DNA of 64,000 nucleotides. Origin: Labyrinthula sp. Ha (lineage: Eukaryota > Sar > Bigyra > Labyrinthulida > Labyrinthulaceae). The position numbers and the translations under genes were made by a program. The stretch's first letter is position 1, and the number at the start of each line of letters is the position of its first letter. The stretch covers positions 186,001 through 250,000 of the forward strand of contig JAALGZ010000028.1 of the NCBI GenBank assembly GCA_015227615.1. Reading direction: 5' to 3'. Under the pieces are notes generated by a model, which saw only the letters and a list, made by a program, of their open reading frames with translations, was not told the DNA's origin and made no database searches. Below, piece after piece: positions 32,521-45,759 of the stretch.

Positions 32521-35500
32521 CATTTTCATTTCCAAATTTGTTCTTTTTACTTTTTCCCTTCGAGCAAATCAATGATCCAATTATTCATGTTTTCATTTAG
32601 TCAAACACTATGCAGTCGAGTGTACGACTCTCTCCTTACTGACTGTTTACACTTTATATAGTTACAATACAAAATTACACTACTGCACAATTGGTGCAAC
32701 TTTACGTAATACATCTTTACTAATACAGAAGCACCGGAAACAACAGATCATAAGACCTCAATATCTCAACAAATATCGGGAGTAAGAATATTTTACTTAC
32801 ATCATTTTAAAACTCTTTCCAAGCTCTATCAGGTTATCGACCTTGAAATAAGTATCCTCAAACACATATAGACGATATGGACAATTACATATCCAAGTCA
32901 TTTATTGTTGTTGCAAATGATTTCCTTTTCAAATTATTCATATTTTCATTTCTCTGTCTTTGCAAATAAACACCTATTTACATCATTCATATTCTTTTTT
33001 CCAAGACCTGTCATCTCGCTTCTGCTTTTTTCAAATAATTTCCCCTACGAAGACTGTAATTCTGAATTTTACTGATTTTTGGTTTTTAGATATTGCAAGT
33101 CTGCATTTTGGGAAATTTAATTATCTAATCGCAAGAGTCGAGTACAATACTCCAAAGAGCAAAAATCAAAATCCATGAACTCCGTAATCACTTATTTCTT
33201 ACAATTGATTTTATTTATAAGTTATTCATTAATTGCACGCAACAATTGTCACATATACTCCCCTATCAATGGCTGATGATATGACAACCGATCATCAATT
33301 GATATACACATCGAACTTCTTCAACATAAAATAGATAAACCTTTTTTCCAGTTGTTAACATCCCACAACCGAAACAACATAACCACATCAAGGACTAAAC
33401 TCAAAGCCAAATTTATCCTTGCCGTTGCATAAGTTGTAGAACCTCGGAAAATTCTCTGCCTTATGAGTATTTCATTAAAAAAATAAGTCAAAATACTCAT
33501 ATGATTAAAGTGGCCTGGCCCTATCTTCAATTCGATTACCCAAAGGCATTTTTGTACTCTGCAACCTTTGAACTTGTTCTAGACACTCACTTCTTCCCAT
33601 TTTAGACATAAGCACTAGCAGCATATCGGCCGCGTATTGGAAATAATGAGCCAGGAGTGTAAGTAAGTTCCCAGAATAAATACATTTTACCAAGTCGACT
33701 TTATTAACTTAATCATACTGATACTTTGACAAATATTTAATCCTCCAGGTTAAATTCCTCTCGATAACCTATATTACCAAAATCTTAGACTTCATATTCT
33801 CAAAGAGTATCTCCAAAACTTTGAAATCTTTACACTTAGGATATCGAGTGCGTGTGTTGCTCACCGAATTCAACGTGACAGAGATCCTTCGAGATCAACT
33901 ATTAGAAGATATATCTTTTCACCAGGTCATAAAGCCAAATATTTTGACTTTGTATATATATTTGGGAAATTCCAGGTTCTTGCAACCAAGAAAACACACA
34001 TCTTAACAACATATAGTTAATGGTCACAAGTCAAACGAAAGATGTTTCCACATATTCTCATCAATGTAGAGTTCCTCAAAATTTTTTGATACTCATATGG
34101 ATTTCTAAATCAGAAATAATTTCCAAATTTAGTGGAGTTATTTAGTGGCTCTCAAATTTTTTATTAATATAATATTCCTGTAACAATTAAATGCATATAT
34201 CTCCGTTTTGCTTTGTGGTGGCGTTCCGTCAAACACGAATCTTAAGATTTTCTTTCATAGATCCTAGGAGTGGTCAATTCCTCAAGGTGTTCTCTCAATA
34301 ATGCCGCTTAGCATTAAGGCTCTTCTTGCACTTGACCGTTCTAGAGCAATAAAACTGGAGGTTAATCTATTCAGAAACTTGCAACTCATTAGGAGTTGCG
34401 CTGTCCTTAATGAATCATATCTCCATGCACATTCGGAATCCCCTATAGTGAAAAAGTGCTCTTCACTCAACACAGGCAGCCCAATGTTGATATGAATTCC
34501 ATTGATCTGTGCCTGGCTCATGATTCTTATTTTTCGTTTGTTGTATGAGTACAACCTTGCTTTAGACTTACGTGGCATATACTTTGAAAATGATATGAGG
34601 TCCCCCATGCTGTTGCATTTAATGAGATTCCTCATTACTGAATTCTCTAAATCAATACAGTTTTCTACATGGTGAAGTATGACATCCCTGCTCTGCTACG
34701 GGTTACCCTCAATCAAGTGATGTTTCCTAAGGTTAGATTGCATTTTGCCAATCCCTCCAACATTTATATCACCAAGTATATGGTAATAGATCCACCCCAG
34801 AGCCATTCTAGAATTACTGTATCCTCTCGCCGATTTCTTTTGGTTTTATAAGTATGTTAGTTTCACATTCTTAACAACTCGATACATTGCTCCGAGATGT
34901 TCCAAGGTATCATCTCTGGTCTTGAACCCTCTAATGTACCTAGAGTCACAACTCTCCCTTCGATTAGTAGCGGTGGGAGAGTCTATCTACCTCAAACTCA
35001 TCTCATCTTTTGATAAAAACGTTGTAAAGGCATTATCAGACACATACCATGATAGCTCGTAGAAATGTAGCCTAGATGCATGAACTATCATTAGCATGTC
35101 ATTAATTAGGGGCCCGATATGTATTATTGAAAATAATTTTCTTAATTTACACGGAATCAATTACTCCAGTTCTATCTTATTTACCTTCCTTGGAGTCTTG
35201 GTTGTATTAATTAAGCATCATTCGTCAATCTAGAACTGAATGAGCGCCTTATGAAAGAGCTTATTTCTCTTATTGCAATAGGTGTTGCACTTCGATTTCA
35301 ACGGCAATGTGTATTCAGGTACTTTTCATTTAATACTCGTGTCTGATCTCGAAGGTTTCTAGAGAACTGAAACATTGCATCCTTCTCGGTACGTGCAAGC
35401 TTAGCTTCCCCGTCTGATCTCCTCGAGATCACCCTCGAGAAGCTGTTGGCATCAATATATTCCTTCTGAGGATTAATTAACAGGAATAGGTAATTAGCAC

Positions 35501-38240
35501 CTGGCGTCTCATTTTCTCCTGAAAGTATCCTAGTCTTAAGTGGTTATTCATTGATTTCTACTTGCATTATGTCCAAAACCTATGGCCATTGATTCTATTG
35601 ATATTTTTGCTCAGATTCCAGTACCTTCAGGAAACCATGAAAATTTTTATGAACCACTTTGATTTAACCGCTAGTCCAAATAGCGTAACTAACACCGAAA
35701 AGACGGGTAACACTAAATTCCTTACTTAATAAATCTATCGCTCGATTTGTGAAGTGTAAACCTCGATCCGTTATGAATGTGGAGTTAGATTAGGATTTCT
35801 GATTGGTATCGAAGTCTGCCAATGCAGTAACCAATTTTTTGCACCGGTCCGTGGTACAGAATTAAGTTAATTAAATCTGGAGAATGCATCCGTTAGAGCG
35901 AGGGTGCAACACTTCAGGTTCACATACAAAAGTCAAATACCAGGAGTTAAAAGGATCTCCAAACACCATTCACTATAGGTAGTGAAGCTTTGGCAGCACA
36001 GGAACCTTACTAGAGAAGACACAGTTTACTTTAAGTTCTTTAAAATACTTTGAATTGTCATTTTCTAGCCATGTGTCTCGACAACCCTCCATGAAAAGTT
36101 TGGTAGGCCTACTACTGCAGCTCGTAAATGAGAATGAGGACCTTCAAGATACATGTGAACAATCTGTCTTTCAAAAAAAGCTTAGGGAATCTTTAACATA
36201 TCACCAGTTTTTGCTAATTGGATACTATCACCAATCCCATCAACCTTTTGATGGTATATGATTTTGGCATCCCAATTTTGAAATCAATTCCCCTCTTAGC
36301 AAAGGTTGAACACAGACAATCAATCCTTATCAAATGGTTTCGTTTGTTTGAACGTCCTCGTATTCATTTCCTTATTTGGATATAACCTTGTAGCACGAAC
36401 CCTTATATTTATGCTTTCATAGTACTCTTCAGCAATACATAGCTCCTCTATAGCTGGTCTGATGATCCTTCGTATTCAGATTGAGCAGTAGTTCAATCCA
36501 AGATTCCATAGAAAGTCGCCACCGAGTTTGAAGAACTCTCCATGGAGAATTTTCTTGTCTTACAGGCCATTTCTTTTGAGCTATGGTCAAGCCCCTCGTC
36601 CTTGCAAACTCAATGCCCAAGGTCTCCATCGAGAAACTCGGTGCCAAAGCTATCTTGCTCTGGAGATTTAGCTCTGATATCGCTAGGTACTGCGGGTGCC
36701 ATATCTTTTTTTTTCATCTCATTGCCGGTAAGAGCTGCAAAATTTTCCTATGGAAGTTTTTCACCCCCGTATCCAATGACTCTCATGGGGGGTTCTCTTG
36801 TTTCTACCATTGCAACCCCTATTTCTTCATCCCCGTTCTCCGCATGAACTTCCCATTTCAATAACATATCAGCAAAGATTTTGCTATTACCATCTACCTG
36901 GCATGTTACCACGTTTTCCTGTTCTAGGCTCAGAATCTTAACTAGAAGCCTATAAATGTTTTCATTGTTAATTCTAGATCCTCCTTTGATAATAGCCTTA
37001 ATATTCATATAGATGGTATACACGGGAATCGGAGATGCGCGACACGGCAACTAATATGAAAATCAGCTAAATATTTTTTGCAATAGGGTATATTTCCTTG
37101 TATAAAACTTCCCAGTTCTACTTATTCTTATTTAACTTGCCGGAAAATAAACTCAGCCGTTACATAGTCTTCTTTAACAAAGTGCTTCCCAATCCTACTA
37201 ACTCGCCCAAAAATATTTTGTCACAACAGTATTCCTTGTTTGCCTCAGTCACATAAAATATATCCTAGTCTGTATCAAATGTCTGTATCTTTTACATAGC
37301 CTCAACCGACGTGATCCTCTTGAGCTCCTCGAATTATTTAGAAAATTCATCTGATAATCCGGTCCTTTCATTTTTCTTCTTTCATGATCGGAATTCTTCC
37401 CCTTCATTTGTGATTACTTCATCATAAATTTACCTCTAAGATCACCTATCATAGGAACTGCTAATGAAAGTCACTATTCCAATTATGTCACTACAGCAAG
37501 TTAATATAATAACTACATCCTTGAAATCTTGAGTATCTTCTCATAATATACAGGATTATAGTTCCATCTTCCCCCTCTTTGACGGAAATAAGTTATTTCC
37601 GTAGAGAATGTAGTAGACATTTGAGCGTTGATACTTACCTTAGCCTTTATTTGGTTACTAAGGAATCCTCTAAATATCTTGAGAAACTTATCAAATGTGT
37701 TGGCTGAGGTCAAACTATGATTTATCTGCTGAATGATAACATAATATCTCCTTCCGCTTATTTCTTTTACTATCATGTGATTCACCATCTGTTGGTGAAA
37801 TAAAACTGGAGTTGAATTATATCTCATAGGGGGTAAAGTTCGACTTATGAGCTTCATACTTGGAAACTACGTTGAAATATATCTTGGCTTTTTCGATGAA
37901 CTCAGCTAGTAAAATTCAGACACCATATCAAAAGATGTATAAAATTTATTTCCCCTAGATTTTCAAAGTACTTTTATAAAATATGTTTTTGATTAATATC
38001 TCCATAAAACACTTTGATGACTTTTACGAAATCATCTATCATCCTAGGTTCATTTGTTTTCTGAGTAACTACAAATGCTATCAAACGAAATTAAGTAGCC
38101 AAAATAAGTTTCACTAGCTTCCTTTTCTCCATACAAATAACTTTTCCTTAATAAACTTGCTTTTCTTAGCAGAAGCCGGTCTAGTTTTGAGTACTTGAAC
38201 ACATATTTGCCAAACGGGAATAACGGTATATTTTCTAACT

Positions 38241-38261
38241 TATATATATATATATATATAT
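38241..38261. repeat. TA microsatellite
   Basis: A run of about ten TA units in the gene-poor stretch. Confidence 0.95.
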
Positions 38262-41200
38262 GGATTTGGGAGTGATCTTTTGTTACCGCATTACAATATT
38301 ATAAGCATACAATTTCTAGATTCATTTTAATTTCCTGTGATTCACCATCAGCTCTTGGGAACATGGTTGATATGACGGCGCTGACTTCTGTTTCTTCGGA
38401 GATCGGGTTCACTTCATCATCCTCGTCGGGCAATAATATGTCGTCCAAGTCTTCATCAACAATTTCCTAGAGATACCTCTTAAAGTTGACTGTTTTATCA
38501 AATTAGTGTGAAAGATATCCCCGCTGTTGATTGTCTTAACTAGATCAACACTGGTGAAGCTATTGGGTACCCAATATACATCGGAGGGGTATCCTATTTC
38601 TTCCAACTCGGCCTATGAGCAAGCACCACTAGCTTGACCTGAGCAAGGTGATGCAATAAGTATGTTCTCCCTATTACTCTATCGCTGAAGTCCGATTGCT
38701 ATATGTTATTATCTACAAAAGCGATACTTGGCAAATTGTTGAACAGATGTAGCTAGTTCTTAATGGTCAGCTGAAAAGCGTCAACCATAGTCTTATGGTG
38801 CGAATCTACATGTGTCTTCCAATGACATCTTATTTTACAAAACATCTTAATATTTTTGCCCTGAAGGAAAGGAAGAATTGGTGTCCGCTTACCAAGCTTT
38901 ATTGGAAGCCCATCTCTTACTCCTAAAGTGTTTTTACAAATTTAATGACTTGTCTTGCTCTGATCAAGGTAATTGCCGAAGAGATAACATCTTTTACTCT
39001 CAACTAGATTTTTTTAGCATACAAGTAGTACACAAATACAATTAAGGAGTCCACAAAGTCAGAAATAAACATAGCTAACTATTTTTTAAGCTTTATTTTA
39101 TGTACAAGTAACAGGATTACATTATAGCAATCTAAGGAAACTAACTTCCAATTCTAGCAGTTAGCAGTAATTATATTTATATAGCACAGGAAAATAGTTC
39201 TTACTATGAGATATCCCATCAGGTGGCTAGCCTGGCTACCTGAGTTATAGTTCTCTAGACCATGTTCGGGCAAGAGCTTCCTTTTCAATAAAGCAACCCG
39301 ACCCAAGAGGAAATAATTACATCTTCCGTCGTTGATCAACAGCAACTGCGAGATATAGCGCCTCCTTTTCAAATCACCATACTTATAGATCTTTAGATCT
39401 AGTCTATCTACTATCATAGTAGGGAGATGACACTATTGGCATTGATTTTCTCGTTATCTTTCTCTCTAATAATACGGCAAAATTGGCCGTGTTTAACCAC
39501 GGACCCATAATCATGTTGGCTTCTGATTCCATCATCGCATCAAAAATAAGTTTCATGTTGTTATTCGTCATTCTGATGCCTTTTCATGCTGCAAATGTGT
39601 AGCATAATGAGCAGTGATGATTTGTATTTGGCGTTGTTTCTGAAACTGGAAGAAAAATACACTGAACCCAGAACTACCAACGTACGTGTATTGTTTAGTT
39701 TAGTAACATTAATGACTATGCACCTGCTGTCGCTCTTTGGGAACTACAAAATTTCGTTAGCGTTGTTTTTTTTTAAATTTTCACAGTGTTAGTACGCCCC
39801 TCGTTATCTATGGGTTTCCTTATGGACGCCCTTAGGATGTGTCCTATGCTTTCTTCCTGCTACTAGTCGAGAGCAATTCAGGAGTCACCCTATTTGCTAC
39901 TGTCCTCTTCTAAATAATTGACCATGGCTCACCACCTGGACTCTATCAATTACAGCTCTTCACTGTGCTTCAACCCCCTTTTTGAGGACCTTTTAGGATC
40001 TTGGAGGGATCGATGTTAGCTAAGATCATATTAGCCAAGATAGCCTAGTCATTTGTATCTTCACAGGAGTATTCATTACATTTGTTTCAAAGAGCTTTCC
40101 ATTTTCGTAGCTATCTATCCGGGCCACGTAATTTTCCGCTATAATATTTCTGATCACATGAAAGAACTTGGTAAGCCTCTGCAAGGCGGTATCTTTATTA
40201 AGTCACAAAACTTTTTTAAAACTATTTTAGGGGTATCCTTACTTTCTGCTAACAATCCCTCTCTACTCTCCCTCAAGAAATTTATTATTTACGTGAAGTG
40301 CCCATCAGACAAAAGTCAATGAACAAGTTATTACCCAAATACATGTAGGAATTGAATTGTGGATCAAGCATCTTCATACTTCTTCTGTAAGAAAGCAGGA
40401 ACTGATTTATAGTCTCAGTTGATAGGGTATCTTTGGTGAGTCTGTCAGGTCTTGGATAGCGAGGCTTCTCGCCTCCTGTTCTAGGTACAGAAAATACTTT
40501 GACAGGTTTTTCACCAGGGCATAAAACCTAGCAGCTTCCATCTTAAAGGTGCCAGCATTTCATTACATCATCCTAATCTCCTGGTCTTCTTTTCATTCAT
40601 AATTACGCATTATGCAAAGGAACTCCCAACAGACTTCAGATTTGGTTTAGTTCGTTTTCAAAATACTATAAAACAATGGTACTACCCACGTGAGTAAATC
40701 TCTTGAAAATACTCATGATAATCCCGTATATTATGTTCATGTACTCAAGATCATTCGCTGATCTAAGTAATTTTGGAGCGGGGTCAAAGGTAGCAGGTTT
40801 TAAACCTTGCAACATAAGAGCATGTTTTCTGGAAATCCTCTCACTTTTTCTTCCCCTTATTAACGTGCAGATACCAACTCCTCTGTTCTTAGTTTTCTTC
40901 TCAGGTAATTTTTCCTTCTACACAATTGTGACCACCTAAAATCTCTACACCCGTGGATGGAGGAAGGTTGCCCATACATTTTTCTCTCCTCGGAAGCCTT
41001 AGCAGAGGCATATACTGCAACTACGATAGTGTCATACCAGTGAACCGAACTTATATCTACAGGTAAGGCATTGTGTATCGAATCTGGCGATATAATCCCG
41101 TTCCAAAGGCTTTTCTCTTTGGCAATATCCTTCATTAGGTTAATAAGGTCTGGGTTCTTATAGTTACCGCTCAGTAGGGCTTTCATACCTATGATCAACC

Positions 41201-43094
41201 GCCTTGTACTAAAAAAATTTGACCGATGTAGCGTTCGTCGGTTAATATTCCCCAATAACTGCTGATATCTCTGTTTTTTTTCCTCCACCTTGCATATCCC
41301 TCATAGTTTGAGTGTCAAAACTAAGAAGGCTTCGGTTGGAATCTATTCCGCTACATCACGAGGAAGTGGAAGTGCGCGATGATAATCTTTACGATGGCAC
41401 CGGAGATCTGAGCCTTTCAGCCGTAGCTACACCAGCCCCAGAACCGCTGCTCTGGGTTGGGATCCCAACTTCTTGCTACTGAAAAACTTTCCACTTGTAC
41501 AAGACTCAGAAATCTTCGCGAGACAGGCACGAATGGCCGCTGATGTAGCATCACTGCTCATCACCTCTTGTGTGCCTTGAACTTGCAAAGCACTTAAAGC
41601 CCCAGTTCTAAGTGATGGGCCTGTGGATTGTAGCAAATTAGAAACTTCTATGGCTGGTGTATCTTATGGTACTATGAGAGAACTTTTATTACGAGTATTA
41701 TCAGCCGCTGGTTCAATTTCTATCTCTGTAGAGGTTGTTTCCACGATTAGAGATGCAGTATTAGCAACTACTGGAACGTACATTACAGTTATTTCAACTG
41801 ATCTTGAAGCAATCTGAACTTTAGTTATATATTCAATTTGCAAATATTGTGTTTTTTCTCTCAGGTGCGTAACCAGCATTCTTATGCTTCATGCTGACTG
41901 CATCGTCGTTTCTTATCAAGTTAAAATAAGGATCTGCACTTGCACACCCATGAGTGAGTCCACAACAGTGACCACATGGATGCGAAGTAACTACGCAATC
42001 TTCTGTTTTAATGCAACAGGACCGACCCCCCGGCGTGTTTCCCTACACAGAGTCTGTGGGGCCACTGCTTGATTTGCTAATCGTCTTATGGGCTTTGCAT
42101 TACCCTTGCTATTTCTCACCGCCATATTTGGGAATTTTATAGCAAATTATCTGTTCGGGATGAGCTATCAAAACGGAAAGGTACTTTTAAGTGACAATAA
42201 TATACCCAAAAGAGTGTTTGGTATATGAGCTGAGTTTATTTGAGCTACCTTGGGAGACTAACAAGTCGATCAAAAGACAAATTTCTAAAAAATGGCTTTG
42301 AAGGGAAACAAGAAATTGTTTAATATTTATTAGAAGATAATTTATTTGAATATTATGATTCTAAGAGTAATTATCTGTATTGAACTACTCTTGTAACATT
42401 GTTTAGCTTGCTATTGGCCTTTTTCCGTGAAGTTTCTGTTTTTTTTTTGTAGATTTTCAATGTCTACTAGTCTTACACTCATCTAACTAGTTAATTATCC
42501 TTTTCTTCATCTTTGTGTTCCGACACCATAGAGTTCTCTACTTCACTTTTAGCTTTGCTCCCTTGTTATTGTTTTTCTAAGATTCTACTTTGAGATTGGT
42601 TATTTCTTAAATTACCAAAATATATATTTACAATTATCCTTAAGTTATTTAATACTGTTATGATAATTGATAACTGATTAATACACACAAAACTTAAAAT
42701 CATTTATTAAGTGTTTCAATTTTTTTAAGATTTCTTAGCTATTCAAGTTTGTTTATATAAAAGATTGTTACCATCACATAGGTTTATTCATATTGCTGTA
42801 TATACATATATATAATGGTTTGCTTTAATCTCTTGTGTCTGGTTTTATGGAATAGATTATTTATATGAGTTCTCACTGTATGCTAATTATGTAAATATAT
42901 TCCTAGTTTCTTTGCTTTTACCTTCATCGGCTTAAGCGTGAGTACAACTTCAACTTTCTATAACAAATATTATTGAGAATATGAAACTAAGAAATAAGCA
43001 ATAATTATTAAAGATAAACAACAGTTCTTGTTATTTCAAACTTTCATAGCTTTTAAACTATTCTCTATTATATTGCAAGCAAAAGAAATTATTC

Positions 43095-45668
43095 TTATTT
43101 TAATAACTTTATTTGAATATCATTCACAACGTGATTTAACCAAGGTAAATCCAATCTTCCAAACATCTGAAACCCAATAATTTTATCCTTAACTTGAAAA
43201 ACATCCACTATTTTTTCAGAATTAAAAATGAATCTCCCAAATCCTTTGTACAAGTAAGATTCAGTAACATCTTTTAACCGTACAAAATACAGCAAGATAC
43301 ATCCAAACAGCGAAAAAGTAGTAGGATAATAAGATATTAGTTTTATATTCTGTTTAAACTCTGGCTTAATTGTACTGTTTCCAAGTTCAGGCAATAGTTC
43401 AGGAATAAGGTAAACATCATTCACGTCGCCATATTTTAAGAGCACAAGATGCCTAAGAGCCAAAGTTATTATATAGTTTCTTTCTTTAATAGAATATTTT
43501 TTTAATAATACATTTATCAATTTCTTTGTGATTTTTCCAGTATTTACATAGTCTCTATATAAAGGGAAATATTTTTTTGGTACTTGAAAAGCAAGTTGGT
43601 GAAAACTAGGATCTCGAATAAACTTTCCTAATGCTTGTGCAAGATAAGAAGGTTCAAAAAATATAAAGTTTTCCTCTTCATTCAATTCCAAACTGGGAAA
43701 GAAAAGCAATATTCCTTCATTAGAATATATTTCAAGCATCTTTTCAGTTGAATTTTTATCAAGTTTGCATTCCTTAACTTTTTGTCGAAAAGATTTAAGC
43801 GTCATAAAATTCTTTTCTTCTCGACAGTTATCCAAAAATAAAATCCAAATGCGCGGAAGTGAACTTTTCCAAGCACCCTCAACTGGATCACTTAAACGAA
43901 CTCTAACAGTTGTTCTTAATACTCTTAGTTGTTTTCCTCTCTTAGAATTTTCAATAGGAAAGAAAATACTACCAGAGTTCATAATAATATTCAAGTTTTG
44001 AGATAAACTAGAAATAAGAGATTTTAGTTTTTTTTCTAAGTCTTCAAGTGTTAGCTCATTCTTTGTAAGAAACTTGTTGAAATAAGTTCCAACAAACATA
44101 ATAGATGCATTTGGTGCATTTCTTATTACACTTTCACACCAATACCTTAATCTATCTATATCTTTCTCAGTTGTTTTAATCATTTTAAAAACAACTACAT
44201 ATAGTCCACTTGGAGTCATAAAAATATGATGAACAGAAGAAAAAATTTCTTGTCCACCAAAATCATATACACGACAAAAACCACCAAAGTGTTTAAACCT
44301 AGCATTTTGTCGTCGAAAATATAAAGAAAAGTCTTCATCACTTATTATTCTTTCAATAAGTTCTTTCTCAAAGTCTAACTTATACTTTGGTTCTTCAACT
44401 TCTTCACAATCAGAAGAATAATAAAAACTTCCTACATTTTTTACTCTTTGATTTGTCCACTCATGCTTTTTAATTGGTTTAAAAACATCATTTCTTCCGC
44501 CAACTTGAAAAATATTTGAATCTTCTAAAAGAATTGTTGACTCCATAATTTTTGAAAAAGGTTTATCACATAGATTTCTTAATGTCGAAGTTTTTCCTGT
44601 ACGCCCATCTCCTAAAGTAAAAACCAATAAAAGACAATACCCATAAAAAACATATGTGACTCAAGTAAAAAATATAGTTTATCATATTGACTTCGTAACC
44701 TTGCAGTCACATAATCTTTTAGTTTTTGAGGACGATTTTGTGGTGTAAAACCATATTCTCCAATTTTTAAAATAAGTAAATTTTCATGAATATTAACTAA
44801 AGACTGAAGTGCTTTTTGGTCAGAAACAGAACAACCATAATATCTTCCATGAACACTGTTTTTAACAAAAAAAAGAATATATACTTTAAAGAACGCAGTC
44901 TTGGCATATTTTTCAAACATTCTATAATTTGTTCTACAGGGGATTCATAGGTTCGTGCTTTTTCTACCTCTCTATCCTCAGTTATTCTAATAATTAAAAG
45001 ATGGTGAATTTACTTTAAGATTTCAAGTTGGCTCAAAATACAAATATCTTCTAATATATCAAATATATCAGTGTCATGAAACTTGTTTTTGACAAGGCTA
45101 AAGTAAATAAAAGCTGCATAAATATACCAGATACTTTTAAGATTATGTTCTACTCTTAGAAAATTCCCAAGAGATACATTATCAAGAAATTTACAGTTTC
45201 CAATTCTATAATAAAACAATAAGTTATAAATTACGTAACTTTGCTTAGATCATGAGAAACTTGTAAGTTTGAGAAAAAGCTGAAATTTTCTGAGTTTAAA
45301 GTAGACCAGTGTATTCTATGTTTAAATAGAAAAACAAGAATACCCAATTTCCTTAAGATTTGGAAACATCAAAATAAGGTTTATGAAGAGTTCTTCTAAT
45401 ACATATATAGGACAATATGTTAAACTAAATTGAAATAATCTAAAAGATATACTAGAAAAAAATAATTTGATCTTTTGGTTGGTTTGTAAGAAACAGTTCA
45501 ATTTCCTTTTTGAATTTTTTTGGTTGTTTCCACTCATGAACTTCGTCGTAATTCCTAATAAATAAAATATATTATTTTATATTACCAGATTATTTCAAAG
45601 CTATCATTCTTTTGTCTATTTTTATACTGTTGTTTAATTGATCGATTATTTCTTTTAAATCTTTTCAT
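43095..45668 (-). CDS. Roco protein 1: LRR-Roc-COR, nine exons
   Basis: Exons on the minus strand: 45668-45586, 45554-45453, 45424-45344, 45315-45235, 45205-45128, 45097-45014, 44986-44885, 44855-44641 and 44611-43095. The eight introns are 31, 28, 28, 29, 30, 27, 29 and 29 nt, all GTAT or GTAA to AG. The joined frame is exactly 781 codons. About seven leucine-rich repeats (LKEIGIHW, LSKVTIGNC, LKSICLVKN, LEILKITED, LRSLNVHG, LLILKIGEY) precede the Roc GTPase domain. Its P-loop GDGRTGKT is at 276-283 and DFGGQE at 392-397. The base-binding NKxD/THxD motif is degenerate (GTYFNKF). A COR dimerisation region follows from about 540; there is no kinase domain. Roco proteins are dimeric GTPases in signalling. 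The start codon is 91 bp from that of the divergent Rho gene. Exon joins are supported by the paralogue at 51.4 kb. Confidence 0.9.
44612..44640 (-). other. 29-nt intron at the Roc P-loop of Roco 1
   Basis: Splits the first Gly of GDGRTGKT (ATG G|GA GAT, phase 1). Retention would shift the frame and hit a TAG at the acceptor. The Roco 2 intron at the same codon is 30 nt. Confidence 0.88.
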
Positions 45669-45759
45669 GTTTGTTTATTTTAATCTTTGTAAAAAAGTAG
45701 GTATAAAATATATGTTTTGTTTACGATTATTTATTAAAAGAGAAAATCTAAAGAAGATA
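45669..45759. promoter_or_regulatory. 91-bp divergent promoter of Roco 1 and Rho
   Basis: All regulatory sequence shared by the two divergent GTPase genes must lie in or near this gap. An ATG in frame with Rho overlaps the Roco 1 start codon (at 45667), but the residues it would add do not resemble a GTPase N-terminus. No GGCCATATGGCC palindrome is present. Confidence 0.5.

Larger units (their letters stand above)
31192..43094. other. Long gene-poor stretch of decayed sequence
   Basis: About 12 kb without a recognisable gene. From about 31.9 kb to 42.2 kb the base composition is visibly less AT-rich than in the gaps around it. Short open frames (up to about 140 codons) occur mostly on the minus strand, for example at 34282-34635, 36748-37050, 37513-37857 and 40860-41288. 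This suggests the relic of one or more old mobile elements, but I recognise no reverse transcriptase, integrase, transposase or capsid motif and no terminal repeats, so the family is undetermined. It also holds repeat B copy 2 (32080-32520) and a TA microsatellite. Confidence 0.45.

Noticed and set aside
40860-41288. A 142-codon minus-strand gene
   Set aside because: No family match by eye, no ATG-led neighbour structure, and it sits in a decayed block; treated as a possible remnant only.
43765-44001. Plus-strand frame inside Roco 1
   Set aside because: Antisense shadow of the Roc-COR exon.
45107-45127. A 21-nt or 37-nt intron in the LRR part of Roco 1 starting at the GTATCT donor
   Set aside because: The 37-nt form breaks the frame and the 21-nt form gives a poorer repeat. 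The GTATAT donor five bases on gives a 30-nt intron, a clean LKSICLVKN repeat and the normal size.
44612-45537. Three separate small minus-strand proteins (44612-44920, 45010-45219, 45322-45537)
   Set aside because: They are exon pieces of Roco 1 extended by reading into introns; splicing unites them in one exact frame, partly in other frames than the apparent ones.
45667-45759. Upstream Met as the true start of the Rho protein
   Set aside because: It would add 31 residues unlike any Rho N-terminus and overlap the Roco 1 start; the Met at 45760 gives the normal distance to the P-loop.
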